DNA from: Ancylomarina salipaludis
GTDB taxonomy: Bacteria > Bacteroidota > Bacteroidia > Bacteroidales > Marinifilaceae
Reading direction: 5' to 3'
Length of the DNA stretch: 64,000 nucleotides
Assembly (NCBI RefSeq): GCF_004122035.1
Contig: NZ_SAXA01000006.1
Span: 177,530-241,529 of the forward strand
Shown here one piece after another: positions 34,268 to 44,004 of the stretch (positions within the stretch are counted from its first letter, which is position 1; each line of letters starts with the position of its first letter). The notes beneath the pieces are model-generated. The model saw only the letters and a list, made by a program, of their open reading frames with translations, ran no database searches and was not told the DNA's origin. The position numbers were made by a program, and so were the translations under genes.

Positions 34268-34681
34268 ATGAAAACAAGATTTAAGATACTATTTATTGCA
34301 TTCCTTAGTTTGGCTATAGGAATGAGTGCCTGCAAGGACGAAAAGAAACCCCTGAAGAATCCCAAGGCGAATAAAAAAATCGTAAAAACAAAAACAGTTG
34401 AAAAGGAAGCTGTCAAAAAAGTCGTTCCCAAAGAAGTTGTTAAAAAAGCGATTAATAAGTATTTTTTAATCTCAGCTAGTTTTAAAAATAAGGCCAATGC
34501 CGAAAGGTTGCAAGCAAAATTTCAAAAAGAAGGTTATGATTCACAAATAATCCTTTCAGAAAATCATTTTTATCGTGTTTCCTACAAAGGATTTTCCGAT
34601 CGTTCACAGGCCTTTAAAGAATTAAAAATTGCCCGATCAACCAAAGCTCAGGAAAACGTTTGGTTGCATATAAAGCATTAA
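34268..34681 (+). CDS. SPOR domain lipoprotein
   Basis: Lipoprotein of 137 aa. The signal MKTRFKILFIAFLSLAIGMSAC ends in a lipobox (Cys22), followed by a Lys/Val-rich linker (KTVEKEAVKKVVPKEVVKKA) and a C-terminal SPOR domain (~67-137: YFLISASFKNKANAERLQAK, YRVSYKGFSDRSQAFKEL). SPOR domains bind denuded peptidoglycan glycans at division sites or help envelope maintenance. It is tandem with a second SPOR lipoprotein whose ATG lies 15 bp past this stop; the two likely form one operon. Confidence 0.88.
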   Translation: MKTRFKILFIAFLSLAIGMSACKDEKKPLKNPKANKKIVKTKTVEKEAVKKVVPKEVVKKAINKYFLISASFKNKANAERLQAKFQKEGYDSQIILSENHFYRVSYKGFSDRSQAFKELKIARSTKAQENVWLHIKH

Positions 34682-34695
34682 CTATATTTGGATCT

Positions 34696-35115
34696 ATGAA
34701 GTCGTTTAAATACAGCTTAATATTTCTTGTATTAATCTTATCAGCTTGTGGTGAAAAAAAACTGACCAAGCTAGATAAGACAAATACGATTGAGCTTACG
34801 GCTAATAGAGAAATTCCCCAAGCTCCATCGGCTGAAAGTCAGCAATTATCAAGCAGTTATACGCTCTCCAATATACTGGAAAACAGAGCTCTATTTAATT
34901 ATCATATTGTAGGGGGAAGTAGTAAGAAAAAAAATACTGCTTTAAGCTTAAGTCAGCAACTCTATAAAAAAGGGTATCCCTGTAGAGTCATTGAAACAAA
35001 TGGACGTTATCGAGTTATCATACAATCTTTCGCAGATAAAAAAATAGCTGTGAAGGAATTGAAAAGATTAAAAAAATTGAATCATAAGCCCGATTTATGG
35101 ATTCTTAAAAATTAA
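34696..35115 (+). CDS. SPOR domain lipoprotein (second of pair)
   Basis: Lipoprotein of 139 aa from ATG 34696, chosen because it places the signal MKSFKYSLIFLVLILSAC (lipobox LSAC, Cys18) at the N-terminus; the frame continues upstream into the previous gene. A spacer (~19-70) precedes the SPOR-like repeat (FNYHIVGGSSKKKNTALSLS, YRVIIQSFADKKIAVKEL). It is similar in layout to the gene before it but diverged, suggesting an old tandem duplication. A strong terminator follows at 35115-35142. Confidence 0.87.
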   Translation: MKSFKYSLIFLVLILSACGEKKLTKLDKTNTIELTANREIPQAPSAESQQLSSSYTLSNILENRALFNYHIVGGSSKKKNTALSLSQQLYKKGYPCRVIETNGRYRVIIQSFADKKIAVKELKRLKKLNHKPDLWILKN

Positions 35116-35142
35116 AAAAGAGCTCGATTGAGCTCTTTTTTT
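35115..35142 (+). terminator. terminator of the SPOR pair
   Basis: Stem AAAAAGAGCTC/GAGCTCTTTTT with a four-base loop followed by more T; it probably also works for the convergent gene at 35173. Confidence 0.85.
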
Positions 35143-35172
35143 GTCTTTAAAATATCTTCGAAAACTTAAGTT

Positions 35173-35775
35173 TTATTTATAAATGAATGTCAGAAATACG
35201 ACGATAAACCCAAACATAAATCCCACATAAATTTGCGCAGAAGTGTGTCTATTCAATTTCAAACGAGAATAAGCCAAAAATCCTGCTGCCAAAAGACTCA
35301 TCATAAACATTGTTCTCAGTGAAGTTGAAAATCGAACAGAGAACGTAAATATTAATGCACACAGACCACCAATTCCGGCCATATGTAAGCTGATCTTCCA
35401 CCAGTATGAAGTTATCAACAGAAGCAGTAAACTAAAGATTCCTGCAAGCTGTAGGCGTGCGAAAATATTACTGCCAGGTAATTTTGATAATAAATAGAAT
35501 CCTAAAGAATAAGATAAAACGGCCAGAGCCAAAGGAATCATTCGATCTCTTCGTTCACTTAAATCAAAGCTACTAATCAAAGAATAAGATTTAAGCAAAG
35601 GCAAACAACTTATGGGCAAAAGTACGGTTGTAATAAACACAATCAGGTAAATCGCCTTTACCAATGTAAAAGGAGTAAAGTCGAGAAACGTGTCTGAATG
35701 AAAAATTAAATATAGAGCATACAAAGGCATAAGCATAGGATGGGCTAAGCCTGATATAATTCTGGATAAATTCAT
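35173..35775 (-). CDS. PAP2-like integral membrane protein
   Basis: Membrane protein of 200 aa with about six hydrophobic helices. Fragments recall the PAP2 phosphatase layout: DLSERRDRMIPLAL early, a central KISLHMAGIGG (in place of PSGH), and a late SRLKLNRHTSAQIYVG (SR-x5-H-x3). Because PSGH is replaced and the last motif has Gln where PAP2 has Asp, lipid phosphatase activity is doubtful. The gene is 15 bp downstream of rpoN and probably shares its transcript. Confidence 0.65.
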   Translation of the reverse strand: MNLSRIISGLAHPMLMPLYALYLIFHSDTFLDFTPFTLVKAIYLIVFITTVLLPISCLPLLKSYSLISSFDLSERRDRMIPLALAVLSYSLGFYLLSKLPGSNIFARLQLAGIFSLLLLLITSYWWKISLHMAGIGGLCALIFTFSVRFSTSLRTMFMMSLLAAGFLAYSRLKLNRHTSAQIYVGFMFGFIVVFLTFIYK

Positions 35776-35790
35776 GTTTGTAGAGTGAGT

Positions 35791-37245
35791 TTAGAGTTCT
35801 TTTCTTAATCGAGCCACTGGGATATTGAGTTGTTCGCGATATTTAGCCACTGTTCGACGCGCAATCATGTATGATTTTTCTTTCAATATGGCCGCTAACT
35901 TATCATCCGTTAGTGGTTTTTTCTTGTCTTCATTATCAACACACTCCTGAAGGATATTCTTAATTTCACGTGTTGAAACTTCTTCACCGGTATCGGTCTG
36001 GAGGCCTTCAGAAAAGAAATATTTTAAGGGAAAAATACCAAAATGAGTTTGAATATATTTGGAATTTGAAACACGCGAAATCGTTGAAATATCCAAAGAT
36101 GTTAGTTCCGATATATCCTTTAAGATCATCGGTTTCAACATTTTTTCGTCGCCCTCAATAAAATAATCTCTTTGATAATCAATAATCGCCTTCATAGTCA
36201 GCATCAGAGTATTTTGACGCTGGCGAATAGCATCAATAAACCATTTGGCCGAATCAAGCTTTTGTTTAACAAACATCACAGCATCCTTTTGATCCTGAGA
36301 TTGATTGTCCTTATTCCTGGAATAATCCTCAATCATATCCACATAAGACCGACTAATATGCAAATCAGGAACATTACGAGAATTTAGACTTAGATTCAAT
36401 TCGCCATCCTCTTCTTCAAGAATAAAATCAGGGATAATAGTCGGAGACGGTTTTGACATTGGGTTCACAAAAGCACCACCAGGCTTTGGATTGAGTTTGA
36501 GTATTTCATCCACAGCACACTTAAAATCTTCATCACTCAAATTTAAACGTTTCTGTATTTTATCGTAATGCTTACGCGTAAACTCATCAAAATATTTCTT
36601 CAAAATCTGATGAGCCAGCTTGACATCAGGATTGTGCGAGCCTTTACGCTTAATTTGCAGAATGAGACATTCCTGAAGATCACGAGCTCCAATACCGGCA
36701 GGATCAAAATCCTGAATGATATGTAAAAGCTCAACCAATTCTTCAAAAGTCGTATTGATACCTGTCGCAAATGCTAAATCGTCAACAATGCTATCAATAT
36801 CGCGGCGCAAATAGCCATCTTCATCGATATTACCAATCAGGTATTCGGCCAAAGCCGCTTTTTCAGGAGTTAAGATCCGTAAGCCCAATTGTGAAATTAA
36901 CTGCTCATGAAAAGTTGTCCCTCCCGAAAAAGGAATATCCTCATGCTTATCATCCTTGGAGTAATTTTGAGCAGCTAATTTATATGAAGGGGTGTCATCG
37001 TCTTCGATATAATCTTCCAACGAGAATTCTTCCTGATCTTTATCTTTTATATCATTTTCTTCTTCCTGATAATCTTCCTGAATATTTTCTTCACTACCGC
37101 CTTCATCCAAAACCGGATTCTCTTCCAATTCTTTCTTTATCCGTTCCTCAAGCTGCAAAGTTGGCAGTTCGAGAAGTTTAATCACCTGTATTTGCTGAGG
37201 TGATAATTTTTGTAATAATTTTTGTTGTAGGCTCTGCTTAAGCAT
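35791..37245 (-). CDS. rpoN: RNA polymerase sigma-54 factor
   Basis: Sigma-54, 484 aa. Region I is at the N-terminus (QKLLQKLSPQQIQVIKLLEL, the Gln/Leu-rich activator-contact region), followed by an acidic linker (~47-80), the core-binding domain, and the C-terminal DNA-binding part with the near-invariant RpoN box ARRTVAKYRE (residues ~462-471). It directs transcription from -24/-12 promoters and needs an AAA+ activator; one is encoded at 6828 in this window, and a candidate promoter lies at 6648. The PAP2-like gene follows 15 bp downstream. Confidence 0.97.
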   Translation of the reverse strand: MLKQSLQQKLLQKLSPQQIQVIKLLELPTLQLEERIKKELEENPVLDEGGSEENIQEDYQEEENDIKDKDQEEFSLEDYIEDDDTPSYKLAAQNYSKDDKHEDIPFSGGTTFHEQLISQLGLRILTPEKAALAEYLIGNIDEDGYLRRDIDSIVDDLAFATGINTTFEELVELLHIIQDFDPAGIGARDLQECLILQIKRKGSHNPDVKLAHQILKKYFDEFTRKHYDKIQKRLNLSDEDFKCAVDEILKLNPKPGGAFVNPMSKPSPTIIPDFILEEEDGELNLSLNSRNVPDLHISRSYVDMIEDYSRNKDNQSQDQKDAVMFVKQKLDSAKWFIDAIRQRQNTLMLTMKAIIDYQRDYFIEGDEKMLKPMILKDISELTSLDISTISRVSNSKYIQTHFGIFPLKYFFSEGLQTDTGEEVSTREIKNILQECVDNEDKKKPLTDDKLAAILKEKSYMIARRTVAKYREQLNIPVARLRKEL

Positions 37246-37397
37246 ATATGTATTTAACTATTAGTCAGATTATAGAATACTTTTATTTAGGATTTAACAA
37301 TACAAATATCAAACCACAATAGGTAAAAGAATAAAATAAAGGTAAATATACATGCAGAATGACTGAATAAAAAGTCTTTTAACAGAAAATTTCTAAC

Positions 37398-37431
37398 ACA
37401 AAAAAAGTCGATTCAAAAATGAATCGACTTT
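37398..37431 (-). terminator. terminator of asnS
   Basis: Perfect 11-bp stem AAAGTCGATTC/GAATCGACTTT with a six-base loop, followed on the minus strand by a T run. Confidence 0.88.
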
Positions 37432-37452
37432 CAATATTATAAATCTTGAATA

Positions 37453-38898
37453 TTAAAATTCAGCATTTTTAGGTGTACGTGGAAAAGGAATCACGTCACG
37501 GATATTACCCATACCTGTAACAAACAACATCATACGTTCAAATCCTAAACCAAAACCCGAATGCGTTGCAGAACCAAAACGTCGTGTATCCAAATACCAG
37601 TCCATATCTTCAGCCGGAATATTCATTTCAGCCATACGAGCCAATAATTTCTCCAGACTTTCTTCTCGCTGAGAGCCACCCACAATTTCACCAATACCCG
37701 GGAATAAAATATCCATAGCAGCTACAGTTTTACCATCATCATTCTGTTTCATATAGAATGCTTTGATATCTTTAGGGTAATCAGTTAAAATAACCGGCTT
37801 TTGGAATTTCTTCTCCACCAGGTAACGCTCGTGCTCTGACTGTAAATCTGCTCCCCAATCTTCAATTAGATATTGGAATTTCTTTTTCTTGTTTGGCTTC
37901 GAGTTACGTAGAATATCAATTGCTTCGGTGTAGGTTAAACGAACAAAATCATTCTCCAATACAAAACGAAGCTTCTCAATTAATTCCATCGATTGCTCAT
38001 CAGCTTTTTTACCCTTCTCTTCTTCTTGTAAGCGCTTGCTCAAGAATTCAAGATCACTCATACAGTTATCCAAAGCATACTTGATCATATACTTCAGAAA
38101 CTCCTCAGCCAAATCCATATTATCTACAATATCGTAGAAAGCCATTTCTGGCTCAATCATCCAAAACTCAGCAAGGTGACGCGTGGTGTTTGAATTCTCA
38201 GCACGGAAAGTTGGTCCGAAAGTGTAAATCTCACCAAGAGCCATAGCTCCTAGCTCACCTTCTAATTGACCTGAAACTGTAAGATTAGTCTCTTTTCCAA
38301 AGAAATCTTCTTTATAGTTAATTGTTCCATCCTCGTTTAAAGGTGGATTTTTAGGATCAAGTGTTGATACTCTAAACATTTCGCCAGCACCCTCGGCATC
38401 AGAACCGGTAATAAGTGGGGTGTGCATGTAATAAAAACCTTTCATATTGAAAAACTCATGCACAGCAAAAGCCATTGCATGACGAATACGAAAGACTGCA
38501 GAAAACGTATTGGTACGGAAACGCAAGTGAGCCTTCTCTCTTAAAAATTCCAGAGAGTGTTTTTTAGGCTGTAATGGATATTTCTCAGGATCAGCAACAC
38601 CTAAAACTTGAATTTCAGTTGCTTCAAGTTCAACATTTTGTCCGCTTCCGGTTGATTCAATCAGCTTACCATTGACAGAAATAGCTGCTCCTGTTGTGAT
38701 TTTCTTCAATAAATCCTCATTAAAATTAGGAACATCAACAACGATCTGAAGATTATTAATAGTAGAACCATCATTTAAAGCAACAAAATTGATTTGCTTA
38801 TTACCACGTTTGGTTCTGACCCATCCTTTCACATTTACTTCACTTCCAAAATCTTTTGAAAGCAATAGCTCTTTAATCTTGATTCTTTTTAGTTCCAT
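37453..38898 (-). CDS. asnS: asparaginyl-tRNA synthetase
   Basis: Class IIb aminoacyl-tRNA synthetase, 481 aa, charging tRNA-Asn. It has an N-terminal OB-fold anticodon-binding domain ([20 protein letters not shown]), then the catalytic core: motif 2 in [20 protein letters not shown] (Arg and Glu contacts), and motif 3 in [18 protein letters not shown]. The phrase [14 protein letters not shown] distinguishes AsnRS from AspRS, and an insertion with [13 protein letters not shown] is typical of the bacterial form. ATG 38898 is the natural start. Single gene with its own terminator. Confidence 0.97.
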   Translation of the reverse strand: MELKRIKIKELLLSKDFGSEVNVKGWVRTKRGNKQINFVALNDGSTINNLQIVVDVPNFNEDLLKKITTGAAISVNGKLIESTGSGQNVELEATEIQVLGVADPEKYPLQPKKHSLEFLREKAHLRFRTNTFSAVFRIRHAMAFAVHEFFNMKGFYYMHTPLITGSDAEGAGEMFRVSTLDPKNPPLNEDGTINYKEDFFGKETNLTVSGQLEGELGAMALGEIYTFGPTFRAENSNTTRHLAEFWMIEPEMAFYDIVDNMDLAEEFLKYMIKYALDNCMSDLEFLSKRLQEEEKGKKADEQSMELIEKLRFVLENDFVRLTYTEAIDILRNSKPNKKKKFQYLIEDWGADLQSEHERYLVEKKFQKPVILTDYPKDIKAFYMKQNDDGKTVAAMDILFPGIGEIVGGSQREESLEKLLARMAEMNIPAEDMDWYLDTRRFGSATHSGFGLGFERMMLFVTGMGNIRDVIPFPRTPKNAEF

Positions 38899-39196
38899 TT
38901 TATTATGACTTAATGAGATTAATTAATCGGTTTTTCAATAAAAACCGATTATAAGGCTACAAAAATATAAAAATGCATTCAATTAAGCTTAGCTACACGG
39001 AATTAAATAAGAAAAAGCTTTGAATAAATTGGATCTGCAACTGAAATTGAAATCGCAAATTAGAGATAAATATCACTAAAAAAAGGACTGGACTAAGTAG
39101 CTGATTTAATGCTATTAAGTTCACACATCACAAATTTGAATAAAGTTGATTTACGATTTTTTATTCAGAATAGTATCTTTAGAGGTTTACATCAAT

Positions 39197-40864
39197 ATGA
39201 CAATTTCTATGATTCAAAATAAATTAATTCATTCGATACAAAAAAGTCTTCAAAATAACTGGGAATTTCCAGCCTTTACCAATTACCAAAAAGATAGCAT
39301 AAGTTTTAAAGAAGTTGCAGAAAAAATACAGTGGCTGCATATTCTATATAAAGAATTAGGTATTAAAAAAGGAGACAAAATTGCGCTTATTGGTCGCAAT
39401 TTAAATAATTGGGCGGTGACCTATTTGGCAACGATTACTTATGGTGCAACCATTGTTCCTATCCTTCCCGATTTCAATTCAAGCGACATACATCATATCA
39501 TCAATCATTCGGAGGCTTCACTCCTTTTTACCACTGAAAATATTTTCAATAAGATAGACGATTCTAAAATCAAGAAAATAAAAGGAATTCTTTCCCTCAA
39601 CGATTTCAGTTTACTTTGTACATCATGCGATAGATTAAAAGAAACCCTTGGTGTTGTCAATGAAAAATCGGAAAAAACACCTCTCAATAAATCGGAATTA
39701 AACTATGCCAATCCTAAGGAAGATGATATTGCTGTTTTATCGTATACATCCGGAACTTCAGGATTTTCTAAAGGGGTTATGCTAAGCTATAGAAGTCTGC
39801 ATTCAAATGTGAAAATAGGTTTCGATCATATCGATTTAAGACCCCAGGATAAGGTTGTATCCTTCTTGCCTCTGGCTCATGTTTTTGGTTGCATGTTCGA
39901 ATTTCTGACCGAATTTTGTTGTGGTTGCCATGTGATTTTTCTCTCACGTGTTCCAACTCCTCAACTCATCACAAAAGCTTTTCAGGACGTCAAACCCCGA
40001 CTGATTTGTTTGGTCCCTCTTATTATGGAGAAAATCTATAAAAAACGCATCCTACCAGCATTGGAAAGTCGTCGTGTGAAGCTTATGCTGAAGGTTCCTC
40101 TTTTAGAAAAGAAAGTCTATAAAAAGATTAGAAATTCTTTAATAGAAACATTCGGAGGTGAATTTATTGAGGTTATTATTGGTGGTGCTGCTTTAGGAAA
40201 AGAGGTTGAAGATTTTCTTAAAAAAATTGACTTTCCATTTACAGTTGGTTATGGCATGACCGAGTGTGGTCCACTAATAAGTTATAGCCCCAGTGCACAA
40301 TTTCAAGCGCACTCCTGTGGTCATGTGGTAGATAGAATGCAAGTTCGAATTGATTCAACGGATCCTTATAATATCGTTGGTGAAATTCAGGTTAAAGGCG
40401 ATAATGTGATGACCGGCTATTATAAAAACAAGGAGGCAACATCAGAAGCTTTTACTAAAGATGGCTGGTTAAAAACTGGTGATTTAGGTGTTATTGATGA
40501 GAATAATATCATCTATATCAAAGGTCGGTCTAAGAATATGATTTTGGGTCCATCCGGCCAAAACATCTATCCTGAAGAAATAGAATCCCGTCTAAACAAT
40601 TTACCCTTTATTCAAGAATCAATTGTTACCGATGATAAGGATCATAAACTGATTGCTTTGGTTTATCCTGATTATGAAGTTTGCGATGCAGAAGGTTTAA
40701 CCAGGGAAGAAATAGAACAAGCTTTTGAAAGTGATCGGAAAATTCTCAATAAAGATCTACCCGCTTTTATGAATGTTTCCCGTATTATTTTATTTCCTCA
40801 GGAGTTTGAAAAAACACCCAAACGAAATATCAAACGCTTCCTTTATACCGAAATGTATCATTAG
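39197..40864 (+). CDS. AMP-dependent acyl-CoA ligase (long-chain fatty acid type)
   Basis: Adenylate-forming enzyme of about 555 aa that activates a fatty acid to acyl-AMP and then acyl-CoA. Visible motifs are the phosphate loop LSYTSGTSGFSKGVMLSY, VVSFLPLAHVFGCMFE, the aromatic/substrate motif VGYGMTECGPLISY, the hinge Asp in LKTGDLGVID and KGRSKNMI, and a C-terminal lysine in TPKRNIKRF. I start at ATG 39197; the frame extends to a TTG at 39146 and another ATG follows at 39209. The strong GYGMTE signature favours a fatty acyl substrate. Single gene, terminator at 40886. Confidence 0.92.
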   Translation: MTISMIQNKLIHSIQKSLQNNWEFPAFTNYQKDSISFKEVAEKIQWLHILYKELGIKKGDKIALIGRNLNNWAVTYLATITYGATIVPILPDFNSSDIHHIINHSEASLLFTTENIFNKIDDSKIKKIKGILSLNDFSLLCTSCDRLKETLGVVNEKSEKTPLNKSELNYANPKEDDIAVLSYTSGTSGFSKGVMLSYRSLHSNVKIGFDHIDLRPQDKVVSFLPLAHVFGCMFEFLTEFCCGCHVIFLSRVPTPQLITKAFQDVKPRLICLVPLIMEKIYKKRILPALESRRVKLMLKVPLLEKKVYKKIRNSLIETFGGEFIEVIIGGAALGKEVEDFLKKIDFPFTVGYGMTECGPLISYSPSAQFQAHSCGHVVDRMQVRIDSTDPYNIVGEIQVKGDNVMTGYYKNKEATSEAFTKDGWLKTGDLGVIDENNIIYIKGRSKNMILGPSGQNIYPEEIESRLNNLPFIQESIVTDDKDHKLIALVYPDYEVCDAEGLTREEIEQAFESDRKILNKDLPAFMNVSRIILFPQEFEKTPKRNIKRFLYTEMYH

Positions 40865-40885
40865 AATTTCATTAAAAAAAGACAA

Positions 40886-40917
40886 AAAGCAGCTACAAAA
40901 GTAGTTGCTTTTTTTAT
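40886..40917 (+). terminator. terminator of the acyl-CoA ligase gene
   Basis: Stem AAAGCAGCTAC/GTAGTTGCTTT (one G-T pair) with an AAAA loop followed by a T run. Confidence 0.85.
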
Positions 40918-41134
40918 GCCAATCAGACTCAATTATCCCTTGATACTTCAAATATAATTACAAAAAAAAGAGCTGAAAATGCAACCTTTTTATTTAAAAC
41001 AAGTATAAGTACGCATCAACCTTATTAGAATTATACCCCAATATATGGTTAGTATTAAAGTTTATAGAGAACACTAAGTACAGTTTTTATTTTTCATGCA
41101 ATAGATTACATATAATTCTAATAAGCAGATATTT

Positions 41135-41515
41135 ACAACAGTTTTAAAAGAAATCAACAGTTTTGTTCACATACCGTTAACAGACTGTTGATTTTTTCTT
41201 ATTAAATATTCGAAATAAATCTTTGGATATATAATATGAGCTTTTGTATGAGAAAAATTTCCCTCCCAAACAATTTTACTTATAAGTACTGAAAACGTAA
41301 CTTCCAACAGCTTATCAACAATCTGTTAATAGCAAAAACGCAGTTTGTTTTCAAAAATTCAGTTTATTAACAGATTGTTAATATCACCTATAAAACACTC
41401 TAATACAAAAGCTCTAAATTAACAACCTATGTTAATAGCCTGTTATTAGAGTTTAAAAGCTTAAAAATCCTATCAAATCAGTTTTCAATTACCAACATTA
41501 TTAACAGGACATTAT
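41135..41515. repeat. array of palindromic TTAACAGAYTGTTRA repeats
   Basis: Three near-perfect 15-bp palindromes: 41177-41191, 41315-41329 (on the minus strand) and 41367-41381. Weaker relatives lie at 41432-41446 and 41501-41515, and half-sites (YAACAG/ACAACAG) at 41135, 41154 and 41304. Site starts are roughly 50-140 bp apart in a gene-free 0.9-kb spacer. They may bind a dimeric regulator; an origin-like role is possible but unproved, as no dnaA or plasmid gene is nearby. Confidence 0.6.
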
Positions 41516-41564
41516 AATCATCATATTTTTTAGAAAAATTAAAAAAAAGATAATAATATAATAA

Positions 41565-41762
41565 GTGTTGATAAGAGGAGTTAATTGGTGGATAAATGGA
41601 AAATTACTAAAACCCAATCAAAGGCAGTTTTTAAAGATATTAGATCTAAAAAGTCATATTGAAAAATCAAGTATATTTGCCCTGAAACTAAATTCACAAA
41701 TTGAAAGTTTAAAAGAAGAATTTATATTGATGAATTTATTATCTTGCATAAATCTATTCTAA
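41565..41762 (+). CDS. doubtful small open frame
   Basis: A 65-codon frame starting at TTG, with an internal helical, charged stretch (LNSQIESLKEEFILMNLL) and no family match that I can see. It ends 13 bp before the receiver gene. A GTG-initiated frame overlaps in another phase (reading DKWKITKTQSKAVFKDIR from 41587), so either a frameshifted remnant or chance is possible. I list it because nothing else occupies this stretch. Confidence 0.2.
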   Translation: MLIRGVNWWINGKLLKPNQRQFLKILDLKSHIEKSSIFALKLNSQIESLKEEFILMNLLSCINLF

Positions 41763-41775
41763 ACTGAACAAAAGA

Positions 41776-42156
41776 ATGAGCTGGGAAAATAGAAACTTTA
41801 AATTGCTATTGGTTGAAGACAACAAATTGAATCAAATTGTTGTGAAGTTTAGTTTAAAACGATTTGGATACGATATAGTAACAGCCAATAATGGAATTGA
41901 AGCCATCGAAGAATTCAAAAAAAACGAATTTGATTTTATTTTGATGGATGTCATGATGCCGGAGATGGATGGTTTAGAAGCAACAAAACAAATTCGTCAA
42001 TTGGAAAATGGGCATGAAATTCCAATTATTGCTCTCACAGCTGACGTGATTACTGCAACTGCTAATAAATGCCGCGATAGTGGTATGACAGCTCACATGT
42101 CAAAGCCTTTTGAAGTAGAGAAACTTTTTGAGATTCTGGAAAGTTTAAATCTTTGA
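41776..42156 (+). CDS. single-domain response regulator (receiver only)
   Basis: A 126-aa CheY-like receiver: acidic pair in LLVEDNKLNQ, phospho-acceptor Asp in FILMDVMMPEMDG (~residue 57), Thr in ALTADV and Lys in SKPFEVEKL. It has no output domain. The LNQ and TADV phrasing is that of receivers normally fused to hybrid kinases, suggesting an ancestral split or a phosphorelay partner. No kinase is adjacent; the sensorless kinase at 28995 is one possible donor. The upstream spacer holds the palindrome array, which could control it. Confidence 0.9.
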   Translation: MSWENRNFKLLLVEDNKLNQIVVKFSLKRFGYDIVTANNGIEAIEEFKKNEFDFILMDVMMPEMDGLEATKQIRQLENGHEIPIIALTADVITATANKCRDSGMTAHMSKPFEVEKLFEILESLNL

Positions 42157-42276
42157 AAAATATACTTGATTGGTATTTTTTATCTCATTTGTCATTTTTA
42201 TTAGACGAATGAGACTATTTTTGTGCTTTACAATGAAGATATTGTGAAACCAGAAAACAGTTTTAAGACAGCAAAA

Positions 42277-43299
42277 ATGGATAATGACTACGATTTAAGA
42301 AATCAGGAGGTAAGGGACAAAGAGGTTGATATCGATCAAAAGTTAAGACCTTTACGTTTTGAAGATTTTAGTGGGCAGAAAAAGATTGTTGAAAATCTTG
42401 ACATTTTTGTGAAAGCTGCCAAGATGCGTGAAGAAGCCCTGGATCATGTTTTGCTTCATGGACCTCCAGGTCTTGGTAAAACAACTTTATCCAATATACT
42501 TGCCAACGAATTGGGAGTGGGCATCAAGATTACTTCAGGTCCTGTTTTGGATAAACCAGGTGATCTTGCCGGACTTTTAACCAATCTTGATGAGAACGAT
42601 GTTCTATTCATCGACGAGATACACCGTTTAAGCCCCATAGTCGAAGAATATTTGTATTCTGCCATGGAAGACTTCAGAATAGATATTGTGATCGATAAAG
42701 GGCCTGCAGCGCGTTCAATTCAATTGGAGTTAAATCCGTTTACTCTAATTGGTGCGACCACGCGTTCTGGTTTGTTAACTTCACCTCTTCGTGCTCGTTT
42801 TGGAATTAATTCTCATCTGGAATATTACGACTTACCTATCTTAACTCAAATTGTTAAAAGATCGGCTAAAATACTTGATGTTGAAATTTCACACGAAGCA
42901 GCTGGCGAAATTGCTTCCCGCTCACGAGGAACACCTCGAATTGTGAATGCACTTCTTCGTCGGGTAAGAGATTTTGCTCAGGTAAAAGGCAATGGATCTA
43001 TTGATTTAGAGATTACAAAATATTCGCTTGAAGCCTTAAATATCGATAAACATGGCTTGGATGAAATGGATAATCGAATCCTGACAACCATTATTGATAA
43101 ATTTAAAGGAGGCCCGGTAGGGATTTCGACGATTGCCACTGCAGTGAGCGAAGACAGTGGAACCATAGAAGAAGTTTACGAACCTTTTTTAATTAAAGAG
43201 GGCTTTATAAAACGGACACCACGAGGACGAGAGGTAACAGCTTTGGCTTATTCACATTTGGGAAAAAGTCGTTTTGATGATTCGAATACACTTTTCTAA
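42277..43299 (+). CDS. ruvB: Holliday junction branch migration ATPase RuvB
   Basis: Hexameric motor that drives branch migration with RuvA; 340 aa from ATG 42277. Walker A is [11 protein letters not shown], Walker B is [10 protein letters not shown], sensor 1 is LIGATTRSG, the arginine finger is in [10 protein letters not shown], and a C-terminal winged helix ends [18 protein letters not shown] longer frame starts at GTG 42223, but a TATTTTTG -7-like element at 42216-42223 implies the message begins after it, favouring the internal ATG. ruvA and ruvC are elsewhere. Confidence 0.96.
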   Translation: MDNDYDLRNQEVRDKEVDIDQKLRPLRFEDFSGQKKIVENLDIFVKAAKMREEALDHVLLHGPPGLGKTTLSNILANELGVGIKITSGPVLDKPGDLAGLLTNLDENDVLFIDEIHRLSPIVEEYLYSAMEDFRIDIVIDKGPAARSIQLELNPFTLIGATTRSGLLTSPLRARFGINSHLEYYDLPILTQIVKRSAKILDVEISHEAAGEIASRSRGTPRIVNALLRRVRDFAQVKGNGSIDLEITKYSLEALNIDKHGLDEMDNRILTTIIDKFKGGPVGISTIATAVSEDSGTIEEVYEPFLIKEGFIKRTPRGREVTALAYSHLGKSRFDDSNTLF

Positions 43300-43338
43300 A
43301 AAGTATAAATAATATAATACATAATTATAAAATTTTAG

Positions 43339-43674
43339 ATGTCTAAGATACGATCAATACTCTATACTTTATCAACTATTTCAATAATTGTTGGTGCTCT
43401 TTTTATTCTTCAAGATAATGTTTATGGCCTACTTATTTTAGGATTAGGTTTAGTCTTAAATATTGTATACAGGACTTTAAATTTAGATAGCAATAAACTA
43501 CGTTCATTTCAATTTTCAGAACTATTAAAGTTTGGAAGTGTTTTGTTTATGCTAATTGCTTGTTTAAGTTTTGTATTGGAACTGGAACAAAAATTTAATC
43601 TTCTGATTGTATCTATTCTGATAGATTTATTAGTCAACATGAAAGAGATTTCGTTTAAAAAACAAACTAAATAG
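43339..43674 (+). CDS. small integral membrane protein, unknown
   Basis: A 111-aa protein with three or four hydrophobic helices (LYTLSTISIIVGALFILQ, GLLILGLGLVLNIVYRTL, FGSVLFMLIACLSFVLEL, LLIVSILIDLLVNM) joined by short basic loops. I do not recognise a family. It begins 39 bp after ruvB and is followed by a good terminator, so it may ride on the ruvB transcript. Confidence 0.65.
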   Translation: MSKIRSILYTLSTISIIVGALFILQDNVYGLLILGLGLVLNIVYRTLNLDSNKLRSFQFSELLKFGSVLFMLIACLSFVLELEQKFNLLIVSILIDLLVNMKEISFKKQTK

Positions 43675-43720
43675 TTCGGGTATTTTATTCTTTTTTCGAA
43701 CGAAAAATTGAAAATATTTA

Positions 43721-43768
43721 AATGGGAGTGAAATCAGTAAAACTGATTATTACTTCCATTTTTTTTAA
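43721..43768 (+). terminator. terminator after the small membrane protein
   Basis: Long imperfect stem AATGGGAGTGAAATCAGT/ACTGATTATTACTTCCATT followed by eight T. The rest of the spacer to 44004 shows nothing I recognise. Confidence 0.8.
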
Positions 43769-44004
43769 TCCTCTATTGAGATCTGTAATTGCAAAAATAT
43801 TGACTCATTATTTTAATAAATAAGTCTTAACTTAGGTTGTGTTTTTTAATATTCGGGTTATGGTATTTGGAACCGATAAATCTTAACTATTAATTAATAT
43901 TACAAATAGACTTGCTCACTTATTAATTTGAATATTTGTATAAGAAATAATTCTTAACATTATCTTTATTTTATATTGATATAAAACCGAAGTAAAACTT
44001 ATTT

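Noticed and set aside
35173..35775. Active PAP2 lipid phosphatase
   Set aside because: The PSGH motif is replaced by ISLHMAG and the last Asp is Gln, so only a distant family resemblance is claimed.
41300..41330. Possible chromosomal origin (TTATCAACA near palindromes)
   Set aside because: Only one near DnaA box is present and no dnaA, dnaN or similar gene is in the window; the palindrome array is reported without that claim.
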